This document shows, one piece after another, positions 35,833 to 47,400 of a DNA stretch of 64,000 nt; the first letter of the stretch is position 1; each line of letters begins with the position of its first letter. The notes under the pieces are model-generated. The model saw nothing but the letters and a program-made list of their open reading frames with translations. It did not search any database and was not told the origin of the DNA. The translations under genes and the position numbers were made by a program. The DNA comes from Leguminivora glycinivorella (Eukaryota > Arthropoda > Insecta > Lepidoptera > Tortricidae), in NCBI RefSeq assembly GCF_023078275.1, contig NC_062971.1, forward strand, positions 11,284,001 through 11,348,000, given 5' to 3'.

Positions 35833-38340
35833 AGGTGTGGTCTCTAAATACTCGAGTTTATACTGACTTACTGACCAGTTTTCTAAGAACAGGATGAAGG
35901 AAGTATGCTGCAACGTTTATTTTAGGCTTGTAACTATTTCTTACTCATTGTTTAGTCATAACTTTACTAGTTGTAACGTGTTGCATACGATTTCATTCAT
36001 CTTCATTGTGCACATTGCCAGCATTTTCGAAAATGTTCATTCATTCATAATTTTTGGCTTACGTGACTCTTATCAGTTATCAGGCGTGCACTTCAAGGTT
36101 TGCAAATGACGTCACTTGCCAAAGATCGAGACACGGGCAGCACTTGTTAAATAATTTGCTGACATACAGTAAGTCATTTTAGAACAACATGATAATTTAC
36201 ATGGATCACGCCAGAAATCAGTCGTATGAAAGGTACACTACAGAACTACGTGACTTGCAAAAGGCGTAGGGTGTGTAAACAGTGACTAGATGGTTTCCTT
36301 TTGTATAGAATAAATGTAACATTTAGTATATTATATTATTAAAAACTGTATGAAATTGCGCGTTGAATCCGGTGAACTAAAGTTTTCGAGTCCAAGTAGT
36401 TTTACAATATGTATTTCTTCTACTTTGTGGGTTTATTCAAAGCGAATAAATGTAATGGTTGTTTTATTATTTAGTGTCATATGCGTCAATCTTGTTAAGT
36501 CACACTTTTAATACTTGTTGCAAGTTGTCAGCAGGAATATCAGATAATATAAGTAAAACCACCATTGCCTCCATTTACCACCCTATGTCCAATGGTCCTA
36601 GATGGTTTAATAGACTCTTGATTAAAAAAATACAATTACACAAATTTCAAAATCTAATGCAAATGTTTCGAAACAATATCTCAAAATCTGAATGCATATA
36701 AATAAACAAGTCTACATTCAGAAAATGAATGAATACCTGTTGTTGTACATGCACCCACAGCATGCAGCACGCAACCTATGACTCCACAAGTTCACTACAC
36801 GAACGTGGCTGACATTTATTCTCATGCACAAGGTGTTTGGAAACAACATATTATTCACACGAATTTGCATAACTTTTATCTTTGCTATTGCAAGACATGT
36901 GCAAAAAAATCACAACATATTTGGACTAATTTAAATGCTCTTGCATAAATGGCCGAGGCTATATTTTTATTAGTCAACGAATAAATTAAATATAGGTATA
37001 TCAATTTGGTGATTTTCACAAGTTTATCGAGTTCATTCTATTTTTAATGTCGGCAAAGCGGCTACAAGAAATAGCACGTCGTTATTAGATGTCGGTGTAA
37101 TTTTTTTACATAGCCAATTTTAAAATGCCGCCAGCGAATGTTAAGATGGTTAGAACGTTGAAGCCTCGCGTGGATAGCGCCTAATTATATTGCTCTGCCG
37201 TTAATTGTATTACCGATGCTTTTGAATAATAACAGTAATACAACATAGTTAGCTGGACGCGTGAACCAATCGACCGCAACTAAGTATAAACTTATCAGGC
37301 CATCACACACAGGTACTATCGTAAATTTACGTTCGAGGCTCGTGCATGGACTGCTTTCGTTTTTAGAGCCACTGAATCGTTATTAAAGTTGGGATTGAAG
37401 ACATCAATACAGATGGGTGATTGAAGCTTTAAGTTATAGACATTTTTAGTTTGCAGTCGTGTTTGCATTATAAATTAAAGTAATTTGCTATTGATAGGTG
37501 GGTTCTTTCTAACTTTAGTTATTTGTTTGCTTCATATTTTATTAGCCACAGATCAGCGTTGTCATCAGCGATTGCTGATTTATTCTTAGATATATTGTCT
37601 ATGTTTATTCCCTTATACGTTTTTAACTTATATCCTCTCCCTGGATAGCCCTTATAACCATTCATGTAGAAATGAGTTTAAGATTGATACTGTTCCATAT
37701 ACAGATGCACAGATCGCAACTATCTTTTCCTTATCATTTTCTTGTTATCTACACTTCAACTCGTCTCGATAATGTCAAGCAACGTCCTGTTTTTATCGAA
37801 CTAATTTTGTTGCTCTCTTTTCGATAAGGCAACTAAACTGAAAAAAAAAATGACTCCGCAAGTCGTATCCAAAATGAAAAACCTCGACTTCGTAATATAC
37901 TTAAAAATGCTAAATCTTAATTTCTAATATTAGTTAAATATTTGTAAAATCATGTAGAATATTCTGTAAAGACCAAATATAACTTACGAGTAAGTTTAGG
38001 TTACTTTAGTATATTACATATGATCGTATAGTTACATACAATACCAGCACTCAATTCTGTGGGAGGGAAAACATCTGGCCTATAAAATGTATTATTCATA
38101 CCGAATAGGCAATGATGATGCGTAACGGTCACTCGTTTTTGGGGGTTATTCTTTTAATAGACAGTTTTTTATTACCCAAATGATGGCGTGATGGTGCTTT
38201 ATATGTAATGCATGAATGATTACAAAATTACATCAATTCTGCACGGGAAGAGTTACCATTGTCACTGTAATACTGATATATAAATAGTTCGGTTACGGGT
38301 TTATTGTAATAATATAACTATTTTGTATACTATAATGACT
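35833..38340. other. No recognisable feature
   Basis: AT-rich. Open frames at 35894-36109 and 36459-36701 have no recognised domain. Confidence 0.35.
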
Positions 38341-38438
38341 TACTAATAATTACTTAGTTGTAATGAATTGTTTTCTTTCTTGCAGGTAAGTTCGTCCAGC
38401 TTCTCATCTTACCGCTTAAATCGCTGAACTGATAAGGT
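38341..38438 (+). promoter_or_regulatory. Strong candidate recursive-splice (ratchet) site
   Basis: TACTAAT, a near-consensus branch point, lies at 38341-38347. It is followed by a pyrimidine tract and TTTTCTTTCTTGCAG ending at 38385, then directly a full donor, GTAAGT, at 38386. A weaker donor (ATAAG/GTAGAT) at 38437 would define a 51-nt cryptic exon. Branch point, tract, AG and GTAAGT are all close to consensus and the intervening exon length is zero, the ratchet-site signature. Confidence 0.6.
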
Positions 38439-39972
38439 AGATATGACTGGGGAAAGTAGAGAAGGACAGCCTATTTTAATATCGTCATCGTCAATGCACG
38501 CAGAAGTTGTGGGCAAAAGACAGTTTCTTATAATTGCTCAATTGAGAGGTGTCGACACAAAAATGTGTATGTACATTTTCTCTTCTTTCTACCCTTTCTT
38601 TACAATTCTCTACTTTAACAGGGGACGATTTGAGTTGCTTTTTGATTGGAGATGACTTTTACGGTGAAATAAACCAGAAGCTAAGTTATTTATTCGTGTC
38701 TCGTGTCCAATTACAATAATAATGAATCGCTACCGGCGGCGGTGTTTGGATAAAAGCCTCTTCTGACACTGTAGTCCCAGGCGACATTGTTGTAGTTCTG
38801 TGAGCATTGTTAATTAAGTCATCATTATTATAACTAAAAAAGGTATTCACTTTCACATAATGCTATAAAATCCGTTGGTGTAATTGAAGGCATAACAGTG
38901 TTCTAAACCTACTATGCTTTGAATTAAAATGTTAAAAATGACTACATTCTGTTTCTAAATTGATGTAGTCTGGAATTCTGGAAACCGAATGTGTTAATTT
39001 AAAAATAAAACAGAATCTTTACATAAAGCAAATGTTTGACGACTACTGAATAAATATATTGTGACGCTGTTTTTCTATTTACCGGTATAGTTATCATTAT
39101 CATAAATTCACTCGCCGACTACAGTACAAACTACAAAGTACAGCTCAGTCTGAGTGTGTAACACTCGCCCATATTTTATTAAGAAAATTGTCGCTACAGT
39201 TAGCAGGGCGGTCGTTCTCGCCATCAGGTAGCCCGCGGGCGACAGCCACAGAGTAAAAGTGTACATTGAATTCATCATTCACAATTTTGTTGTCAATGCA
39301 GTTTTCAACATTAATCTTCTGCATTCAAATCTTGACTGTGGCGATTAAAATAATAGCTATATTCAATCTCAAAAATGTGATTCGTGAAAGTATATCATTG
39401 GAGGTAGAAAGCATAATTATATCCCTGTTTTATTAATGGAAGCTGGTTAGTCTTATGTACTTATTAGTAGTGTTGCATCTTTTTTCATTCCTATTTATGT
39501 TGCATCACATAAACGTGTAAGAGAATCAATACTTATTACATTAAAATAATTTTCAATAAACGTTCCAGACGTCCTATACTTAATGTTATTAAAAGGAATG
39601 TTGCATTATATGGTAATAATGTTAATAACAGTGCTGGCTCCACCTCTTTTTAATAAAGTTTTTTTATCTTCAACAACACGCGTAACGTACAAGTTAGATA
39701 GTCTTGTAACAAAGCCAGCTAGCTACAAGATTGTAAAGTAGTAGTAGTCAGTATATACAATTTAACTTATTCTTAAATTGGCCGGCAGAGTTCAGTGACT
39801 CCAGTAGAAGTTAGAAGTGTAGCACTTGTGACTCAGGCATTTGGGCAGTTGATAACCCGAGTGACTTCATGCCCCTGATCTTGTTTAATGGGTAATAAAA
39901 CGCAATGAACGTGCTGCGGTGGGTAATTGTTTCGCTTAGAAAATAACACAAGCACAACAAGTACATGCATAT
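38439..39972. other. No recognisable feature
   Basis: AT-rich; a 70-codon frame at 38443 shows no domain. Confidence 0.35.
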
Positions 39973-40926
39973 TTAATAATAGTACATTACGATACAAGTG
40001 CGTAAAAAAGGAAGTTCGAAACGAGTGGCGATAAATCTTTTCGCACGTGTATCGTACGACGTTTTATAGATGAGCCTCCGAAGTTTCGACCTGGTATATA
40101 ATGAACCAGTTCTCGCACTAGTGCGTAAAAAAAACACCATCTGTACTGTACTGAAATAGTACATTTCGTTATAAGTGCGAGAAGAATGACATTCTCGCAC
40201 GTGTGACGAACGACGTTTTTTAATACAGTTGCGAAAAAACACTACTACTTACTTACAACGAAATAAAACAATCCGAACTATCAATTTTCCCATGGACATT
40301 GACGGATTATTTGACAATTCAAAGGCGTATTTTTGAAGCTTTTAAACTTGCGTGCATATTTTCGAGTTTGCTATTCATCTAACATAATTTATTTCATTGG
40401 GTGCCATAAAAACATAAACATTTACGATTTGGGACGATTGTTTAATGTACAACTACATTTTAATTTAATCGATCCATTTATGCCCCGACGTATTGCAAAA
40501 AATAACGTAAAATAATTATGACAAATCGCGTAACATATTGAGGTTTTTTGAACGTGCATTAAGTTAAAACATGGTAGACGCCTCTACTTTGACAGTAGAA
40601 GACGTGTTTCGTTCCAATCATGTTCTGTTTACACGACTCATTATGACCGATTTTTCAAAGTATAAACCATTTTATAAATTATGTTTAGTATGACTAAAAG
40701 TAAACTGCAATTACATATGAAATATTAACGTTTTAAATATTAATCACTTAATAGTATGTTTATAGTTTTATTCTGTCTTAGTAAACTAGACTAATATGAA
40801 AACAGCTCGGTAAGTAGTCGTAAAATGGAACGTATATACTTTTTACGCACTAGTTCGTAAAATACAACTTCTCGCACGCTAAACAGCCAAAAAACGGGCA
40901 CTTTTTGAGCAACTGTATTAAAAAAT
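39973..40926. repeat. 'AGTACATTACGATACAAGTGCG' repeat with inverted-repeat element
   Basis: 39973-40215 is a block I recognise as dispersed in Lepidoptera, with multiple 'gtgcgaga / tctcgcac' motifs. It is followed by a unit bounded by TTTTTTAATACAGTTGC (40216-40232) and its exact reverse complement (40909-40925). The interior includes a 40-codon frame starting MVDASTLTVEDVFRSN at 40571, with no domain I know. Confidence 0.55.
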
Positions 40927-43047
40927 ATAATACATATATCTATCCGTAGTGAAATTACGTTCATATGTACAATTACTAGTTTAGGTACCTATCGCGTTAA
41001 AAATAAGATACCCCACGATCAAAAGAAGTCACCAGACTGGCTAAGCTAAAATGAAATAAGAAATGGGGTAGAGGAAAAGGACCTTGTGCATTCTGAATTT
41101 TGACCAAATACCGGGAATGGAAGTCAAGCTTTGTCTAGCAGTGGAGAGGAGATATTCTAAAAGGCTGAAATAAAAATTTACTATCAATAAAAGTTAACAA
41201 GATATTGAAAAACACTTACAAGAGGACGATAATCCTCATCCTCATGTCGGGAAACGGAAACCAAGCACAACCACTAAGTGCCCATCGCCAACAATTTTAG
41301 CTGCGAATAGATTCATGGTTGCGAATGCCAGTTATTTTTACCACAAGTACATCCCGCGGATTCTCACGCCGTTGGCATTTGACCTAATTTTTACAATTTC
41401 AAAACATGTGTCGAAGTAACGAGCATGCCATGAAATTGATTTCAAATTAGCTTGGAAACATGCGGTTATCGTTGGTAAACAAACATGCGTAAAGTATTAG
41501 GTTGTAAAAATGTTGCCAAAGAGATAGGTTTTAGTTGCTTTTATAACTGCTTTTTGGCAATGTAAAAGGCATAAAACTGAATAGCCTTATAGTAGTTTAC
41601 ATCACACGTCCTTTAGCAATGATTGTTCAATTGTATAATCCTCATCAAGTATTTACCTCAACTTTATAAATCCTTCATGATCAAGTTTCCTTGTATCATA
41701 TGACGAGTCGATAACACTTGTGATTTGAAGATATTTTATTTATGAGCTCATCGGAACAGTTGTTCATATTTAATCACCTACCTACATATCTAACCTTTCG
41801 ATAATTGCCGGAAAATTAAGTAGGAATTTAGTAAGCTACAAGCGGCGATTTACTTTCAACACTTCTTCTCGCCCGAGGGGCATTGAAGTGTTCACATTAA
41901 AGTTCTTGGTTCAATGAATTGTAATGATTTCTATTGTAGCCTCGTAGCCACACGTAAAATCACCGCACATATCAATCAAATTACTTAACACACGCGCTAA
42001 ATATTGCAACAGTGGTACCTTAAACCTCAAATCGTACGTCGTTGGTCTTTTATTAGCAAAAGTAGGGCGATCTACGATTTATTGCGAAGCTGTGCGTGAG
42101 TTCACCAGTTGATATTTTTTATTTTTAATAGGCACAAGGTCGCTGGAACCGTTCCAGATACTTATTCGCTTTGTTTTGTTTTTATAGCGTTCGGTTCTAA
42201 GAGCTAAGGGTTCTTTGGCGTCGTAAATTGGCATTGTAGCAATGGCCACCTACGTCGAAGTAAACGAGAAGATTTCGTATACCAGATATCTTCATACTTT
42301 GAGACACTTGTACTGTACCATAATGGTTTTAGCAAACAAGTTTAATTTATCTTCGTAACTGTAACAATAACTGCTCATCGTTAAAGGGTCATATAATTTA
42401 CACAAGGGGAAAATTTAACACATAAAGTACTCGTATCAAATTCCCGCTTCTCAATTTATGCGGGTAAAGTTTGCTTCATCTTATTGGACTGCGTAGAAAA
42501 CACTGATGCCTTCTTGAGTTATATTACTAAGGTATTATATCAATTATCAAACAATAGATGATTGATTAATTCAACTGTAAAGACGTACAGTAAGCCTTCT
42601 AGCTGTATGTATATAAACAAGTATAACAATTTATTGCCGAACAATTAGACCGTCTTCAATTCGCTACTGACTACAATTACAATAGTATTGAGTGCTAGAA
42701 CCGTTGCCGTATCTCATCTCATGATGATTTACGCAATGATCGACGCAGGCGCGGCGATAACGAAATCTGACTGATGTTAGTGATCTATCACAGCCTGATT
42801 GGAAAGCGCTTTGTGTTTATAACTTTGGTACAGGCGATAAGAAAAGTGGTCTCATAGAAATTATCATCTACCCGTACAATTTTCTTTTATTATAAAAGAC
42901 ACACCCAACAGTACATACACAATTCAAACAATATAATGTGACAATAGAGGACACCCATAATGTTTATGCACCAATAACAGGCGTGCAGCAACACTCAAAC
43001 AGTTCGAGTCTTTTACACTACTACCTAGCTAAAATATATTACAAACT
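40927..43047. other. Mostly unrecognised; decayed LINE 3' end at 41010-41175
   Basis: At 41010-41175, 'agaagtcaccagactggctaagc' and later 'ctttgtctagcagtggagagg..aggctgaaata' resemble a mutated RTE-like LINE 3' end. The rest is AT-rich without features. Confidence 0.35.
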
Positions 43048-43431
43048 ATAAAAAAAAAAAATAAAAATAAAATCAAAATTATAGGACATTCTTACAAAGA
43101 TTGACTGAGGCCCACGGTAAGCTCAAGAAGGCTTGTGTTATGGGTACTCAGACAACGATATATATAATATATAAATCCATACTTAAATGCGAAAGTAACT
43201 CTGTCTGTCTGTCTGTTACGCTTTCCCGCTTAAACCACGCAACCGATTTTGATGAAATTTGGAACAGACAATCTTTAGACCCTGAGACAGAACATAGGCT
43301 ACTTTTTATTACGAAAAAAAGGCATGAAGGGGTTGAAAAAGAGGTTGAAAGTTTGTATGGGATTTCTTAATTTTAAATGATAAAACCATGAAACTTTATA
43401 TTTTAGCACTTGATAAGAAATCATTAAACAT

Positions 43432-43727
43432 ATATTTAAAGTCACATACAGGTCGAACGCGATTAATTAACATTATTTTTACCTTTAAAATAAACATGGT
43501 GGGAAATAAACATTAACTAAAAGCGGGTAGATTATATTTATTTGTCTACCCCGAACATTTATATAAATTAATATCGGGTAGTTTTGTGTTGTTTACATCT
43601 CCGGTGACATTTTGCTGGGACGTCAGTCTTCCGCGACCACGGCCAGTGCAACCTGGCCGAAACGTTGGAAAAAAAGGTAAAAATAATGTTAATTAATCGC
43701 GTTCGACCTGTATGTGACTTTAAATAT
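43432..43727. repeat. 53-bp perfect inverted repeat inside the Helitron
   Basis: 43432-43484 is the exact reverse complement of 43675-43727, with a 190-bp spacer. The spacer contains 'gaccacggccagtgcaacctggccgaaacgttgg', a block I recall from other lepidopteran repeats. Confidence 0.9.
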
Positions 43728-43775
43728 GTGTACAAAGCGCGAGAACTTAAAGTGTTATATCATTAAACATCTTGA

Positions 43776-43918
43776 TAAGGGATAGGGATAGGGATAGGGA
43801 TAGCGATAGCGATAGGGAAAGCGATAGGGATAGCGATAGGGATAGCGATAGGGATAGCGATAGCGATAGCGATAGCGATAGCGATAGCGTTAGCGATAGC
43901 GATACGGATACGGATAAT
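43776..43918 (+). repeat. (GGGATA/GCGATA)n hexanucleotide array
   Basis: More than twenty hexamers of GATAGG, GATAGC and variants occur in near-continuous order, ending in GATACG units. The minus-strand reading as poly(Ser-Leu) is a by-product of the repeat. Confidence 0.9.
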
Positions 43919-44440
43919 ATGGGTATCGTTAGAGGGATACGGATAATCGGTCGGCGGTCTCTTACAATCAATGTGCTCTAAGACGATCGTTGTTTGCTTG
44001 CTTGAAGATTACGTTTGCGATAAGTATAAGCAAAATGTAAAAAATTGTAAGGGATAATAGAAAAAAGTACTTTTTACCCACCGATCATAGTGTCGAAATA
44101 CGGGCTATGTGTGATGTTTATAAAGGTTTCCCCAGCGTATATAGAATTACCTACGCTGTGGTCGATGTGTAATATTTCTACAATCATTGCAAGCAAAAGT
44201 ATTATGTGCAATCGAAATAATCGCAGATAAATATACCTACAGAGAAACCTACGGTCCCTACGGATCCAAATGAAAATCTTAATGAATACTTTTATTACGC
44301 GGGCGAAGCCGCGGGTAAAAGCTAGTACTTATATACATAGAAAACATCCATGACTCAGGAACAAATATCTGTGCTCATCACACAAATAAATTTATGCCCT
44401 TACCGGGATTCGAACCCGGGACCGACCCGGACCCGGAACC

Positions 44441-47400
44441 GGGGGTATCTTATACCTAATAATTATAATTTAGCAAGTGAGTTACATGCAATAAAAAAAA
44501 TACTAATTTACTTCAAGAATTTCTCGAGTATTCGGCATTTTAAACTTTGTATAGAATCACTAAATATATCTATTTCGAAGTTTTCTTGAAGAGACACATT
44601 ATTCCAAGTTACTTGCATTCTTGAATTTGTACCAACGTGTCATAAATTCATAATAGCATCGACTTTTATTACAATGTATCTTATAAATTCATAATCACAT
44701 ACTTAACTGTTATGTGCCAGAAAACATCATAAAAGGGACATTTGGGTAACTGACAATTCATTTATTCAGCATTTTGCGTGATTGTTAGAGTTAAAACTAC
44801 TGAATTTGTGAAATTTTGCTTATACATATTGATAGATGATACCCATGCAATAGCAGTTGGCTGGAGCTGAGAACTGCTTTTGAATCCCATGTAAGTTCAT
44901 GCCCAATACATATTACTCTGAAATTGAATGAATAGTGATACTAGTTAGTATCACTTCTATCGACAACAGTACTAACGTTACAAATGCCATACTTGACCCA
45001 CGACCTTCACGTATTAAAACGTCAAGAGCCGTCTTATTAACAAACGTGTAAGTGAAAAATTGTACATGCACCGGTGTTAATTCCCCGTCGTACGCCGTGC
45101 GGTCACTTTCTCTGCTGTTACTGCTGCAAAGACATGATTAGCTGTTCGATGTTGAATAATTGATTGATTAGTGTTCAGCTCTAATGATGGATGGTGTGAT
45201 ACGTTTATTTTTTTGCCATGTCATGGGCCTGTACCTTTATGGGTATCCAACCCATATGTGTGATGTTTTGAAAGCGTTTCTATGAGAACTAGATTGATAC
45301 GTTGCTATTATAGAGGTACTATGCTTTATGAAGAAGCGCACTGCGGTATTTTTTTAATGTGCCCGCTAGTGTATTCTAGTTACTTATTTACAAATGTATT
45401 GTTAGTATGTAGATACTATATTCCACCTTGTAGATACTGATTATGTATCATCATCATCTTCCTGGCTTTGCCCAAGCTTTTGCCACTGCTTTTTTTATTG
45501 ATATTAATGACATTAATAATTATTGTATTAGTAATTTTAGATGGAGATATTGCTCTTATTCTTATTCATATATTTATTTATAATAATTTATATTAATGTC
45601 TCATACATTTTAAATACAATTATTTACAAAGTTCATTCGTAACGTTGAAAATATTTTACATAATACTTATTCTAAGCTTAGGCACTTACTCGTATGTACA
45701 CTGAATTTAACTTCAAAGTCCGTCATGGTGTTAACCGGCTAACCGCAAATGAAGTTTCTTCCTTCCTTATGAAACCCAACATGACGTCAAATTATGGACT
45801 CGTCAGTTTCCTTGAATGTTTCTATCACTCGATTGTTTGTATTTGTTGGACATTCAACTCGAACAACACAATATTTTACACTTCCTTGTCAACTTTCAAA
45901 GAAAGAAAAGGGAGAAAATAGAGGGAATCTGGTAATATTAACAACTATCTACCTTATCTATGTTACACATAAAAATAATACATTTTAACGTTTTTAAATC
46001 ACGTGCGTCTTGAGTGCGTACGAGTACCGAAGCAAAATTACTACAGAAAATTGACAATAATTCCCACAAATTTGACAGTAAGTTAACATAATTGCCTCAA
46101 TTTTAATGTTCATGCTTAAATTCGGCGTTACGCAAGCCAACATTAATGTACCGCAGTTTTATAACCTTTACCGAAATATTGTGCGCCACCTTGAAGAGAA
46201 ACTCGCTTTCATCTGAATTGCCGAAGGACTTCCGTGAGACGTATTGCATTATGCATTTTTATGACTTAGCTGTAAGATATCCCATTTCTGGCGTGATATG
46301 ACCATATTCTGAAACCAGCCCCTTTAATATATAATCGAATCCCTAGTAATATAACGACTACTACATGTTTGTAATAGGAAGTCAAAGATATACGCGTCCG
46401 TCAATGTTACCGCAACAGAGGATAATTATAGGAATTAGAGATCGTTGGTTGGCGCCGCATTGAGCATAATGTGCATACCTGTTACAAACATAAAAATAGC
46501 AAAGCAGAACAGAAGAAATCAGAAATCTGCTCGTACTAATGTTAAAAAAGTTGACACAATCAATTTCATATATGGTGAAAGTGACAAGTTGACAACAATC
46601 AATTTGGAAGAAGAAATGTTAAGAGTAGAAATCATAGTTCTAAATGTGTTAATTGTTTGCAAATAGTAATTTGGTAAATAAGCAGAGGTATAAAGTAACA
46701 CTAAAGAAAGATTAAGTGAGTGTAGAAATTGAAAATTCGAAGAGTTTCCATCACGTTACGATGTTATTGTGTTTAAATACGTCAAATACGTATAAAGGCG
46801 TTAGAGCAAAGGACACAATTATGTTATATAACGTTCAGGTGTGGATAGATTCCGTGATTTTCCATAATGCAAGTAACGCCATGGCACAATACTAGTAAGG
46901 CCCGAGATATCCGCCCGGGAAACGCCACATCATGGTGGCCCGCCACGCCCCCAGGACTTTCACACGTCTGCGCTATGGGCAAATGCATCAGCAATATGCA
47001 ATATTACGTGAGATTCTTTATGTCTTGTGGCGTTGATAAATTATGCTATTGGGAAATGGGCTTTCTCGACCACAAGCTATGTTGTATAGAAACCACATTT
47101 TAGTGGTAGGTACTTAGTTCTTGAGAACCTTCTTATTTTGGACTATTATTCGTAACTGTAGTCGCTGTGTTCCAGCAATATAAGAGTTTGAATATACACA
47201 ATTACACAGTGACAACTATCAAGTTTTATGATTTGTTACCTTAATTATATTACAGTGTAAGTTGGCGTGTCGGTAATCGCAGTATCTGACTTTAAATTTA
47301 AAAGCCCTTTTCATTTCAGACCCACATTATAAATGTTAGAAAGTAAATCATTGTTTGTAATTTCATCACAAAATTGTATTTAGATTGTAGGTCTCGCGTG

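Larger units (their letters stand above)
43176..44325 (+). mobile_element. Helitron-like element (1,150 bp)
   Basis: Starts TCCATACTTAAATGCGAAAG after an A, with 'tctgtctgtctgttacgctttcccgc' and 'cgattttgatgaaatttgg' landmarks, and ends GCGGGTAAAAGCTAG before a T. A CGCGG/CCGCG hairpin lies 8 bp before the terminal CTAG. TC..hairpin..CTAG between A and T is the Helitron signature. It contains a 53-bp inverted repeat and a hexanucleotide array but no Rep/helicase frame. Confidence 0.85.
43048..44440 (-). mobile_element. tRNA-type SINE split by a Helitron
   Basis: The two halves, 43085-43175 and 44326-44440, read as one SINE on the minus strand. Its tRNA-like head lies on the right, with a Pol III B box (reverse complement GGTTCGAATCC at 44406-44416). 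The body 'tgatgagcacagatatttgttcctgagtcatgg' lies at 44345-44385 and the 3' part and A/T-rich tail at 43048-43160. The family matches 1161-1266. Joining the halves across the Helitron restores a continuous 'ataaa|tacttatatacatag' sequence. Confidence 0.8.

Noticed and set aside
43747..43981. Frames reading poly(Ser-Leu) and poly(Asp-Arg/Ser)
   Set aside because: Direct consequence of the GATAGG/GATAGC hexanucleotide array.
44397..44425. Possible tRNA gene (GGTTCGAATCC)
   Set aside because: Only the B-box half is present and it adjoins SINE body sequence; it is the SINE head, not a tRNA.
46475..46505. Minus-strand 'tttgtaacag' followed by GTATGC as a ratchet site
   Set aside because: Weak donor and no second donor downstream on that strand.
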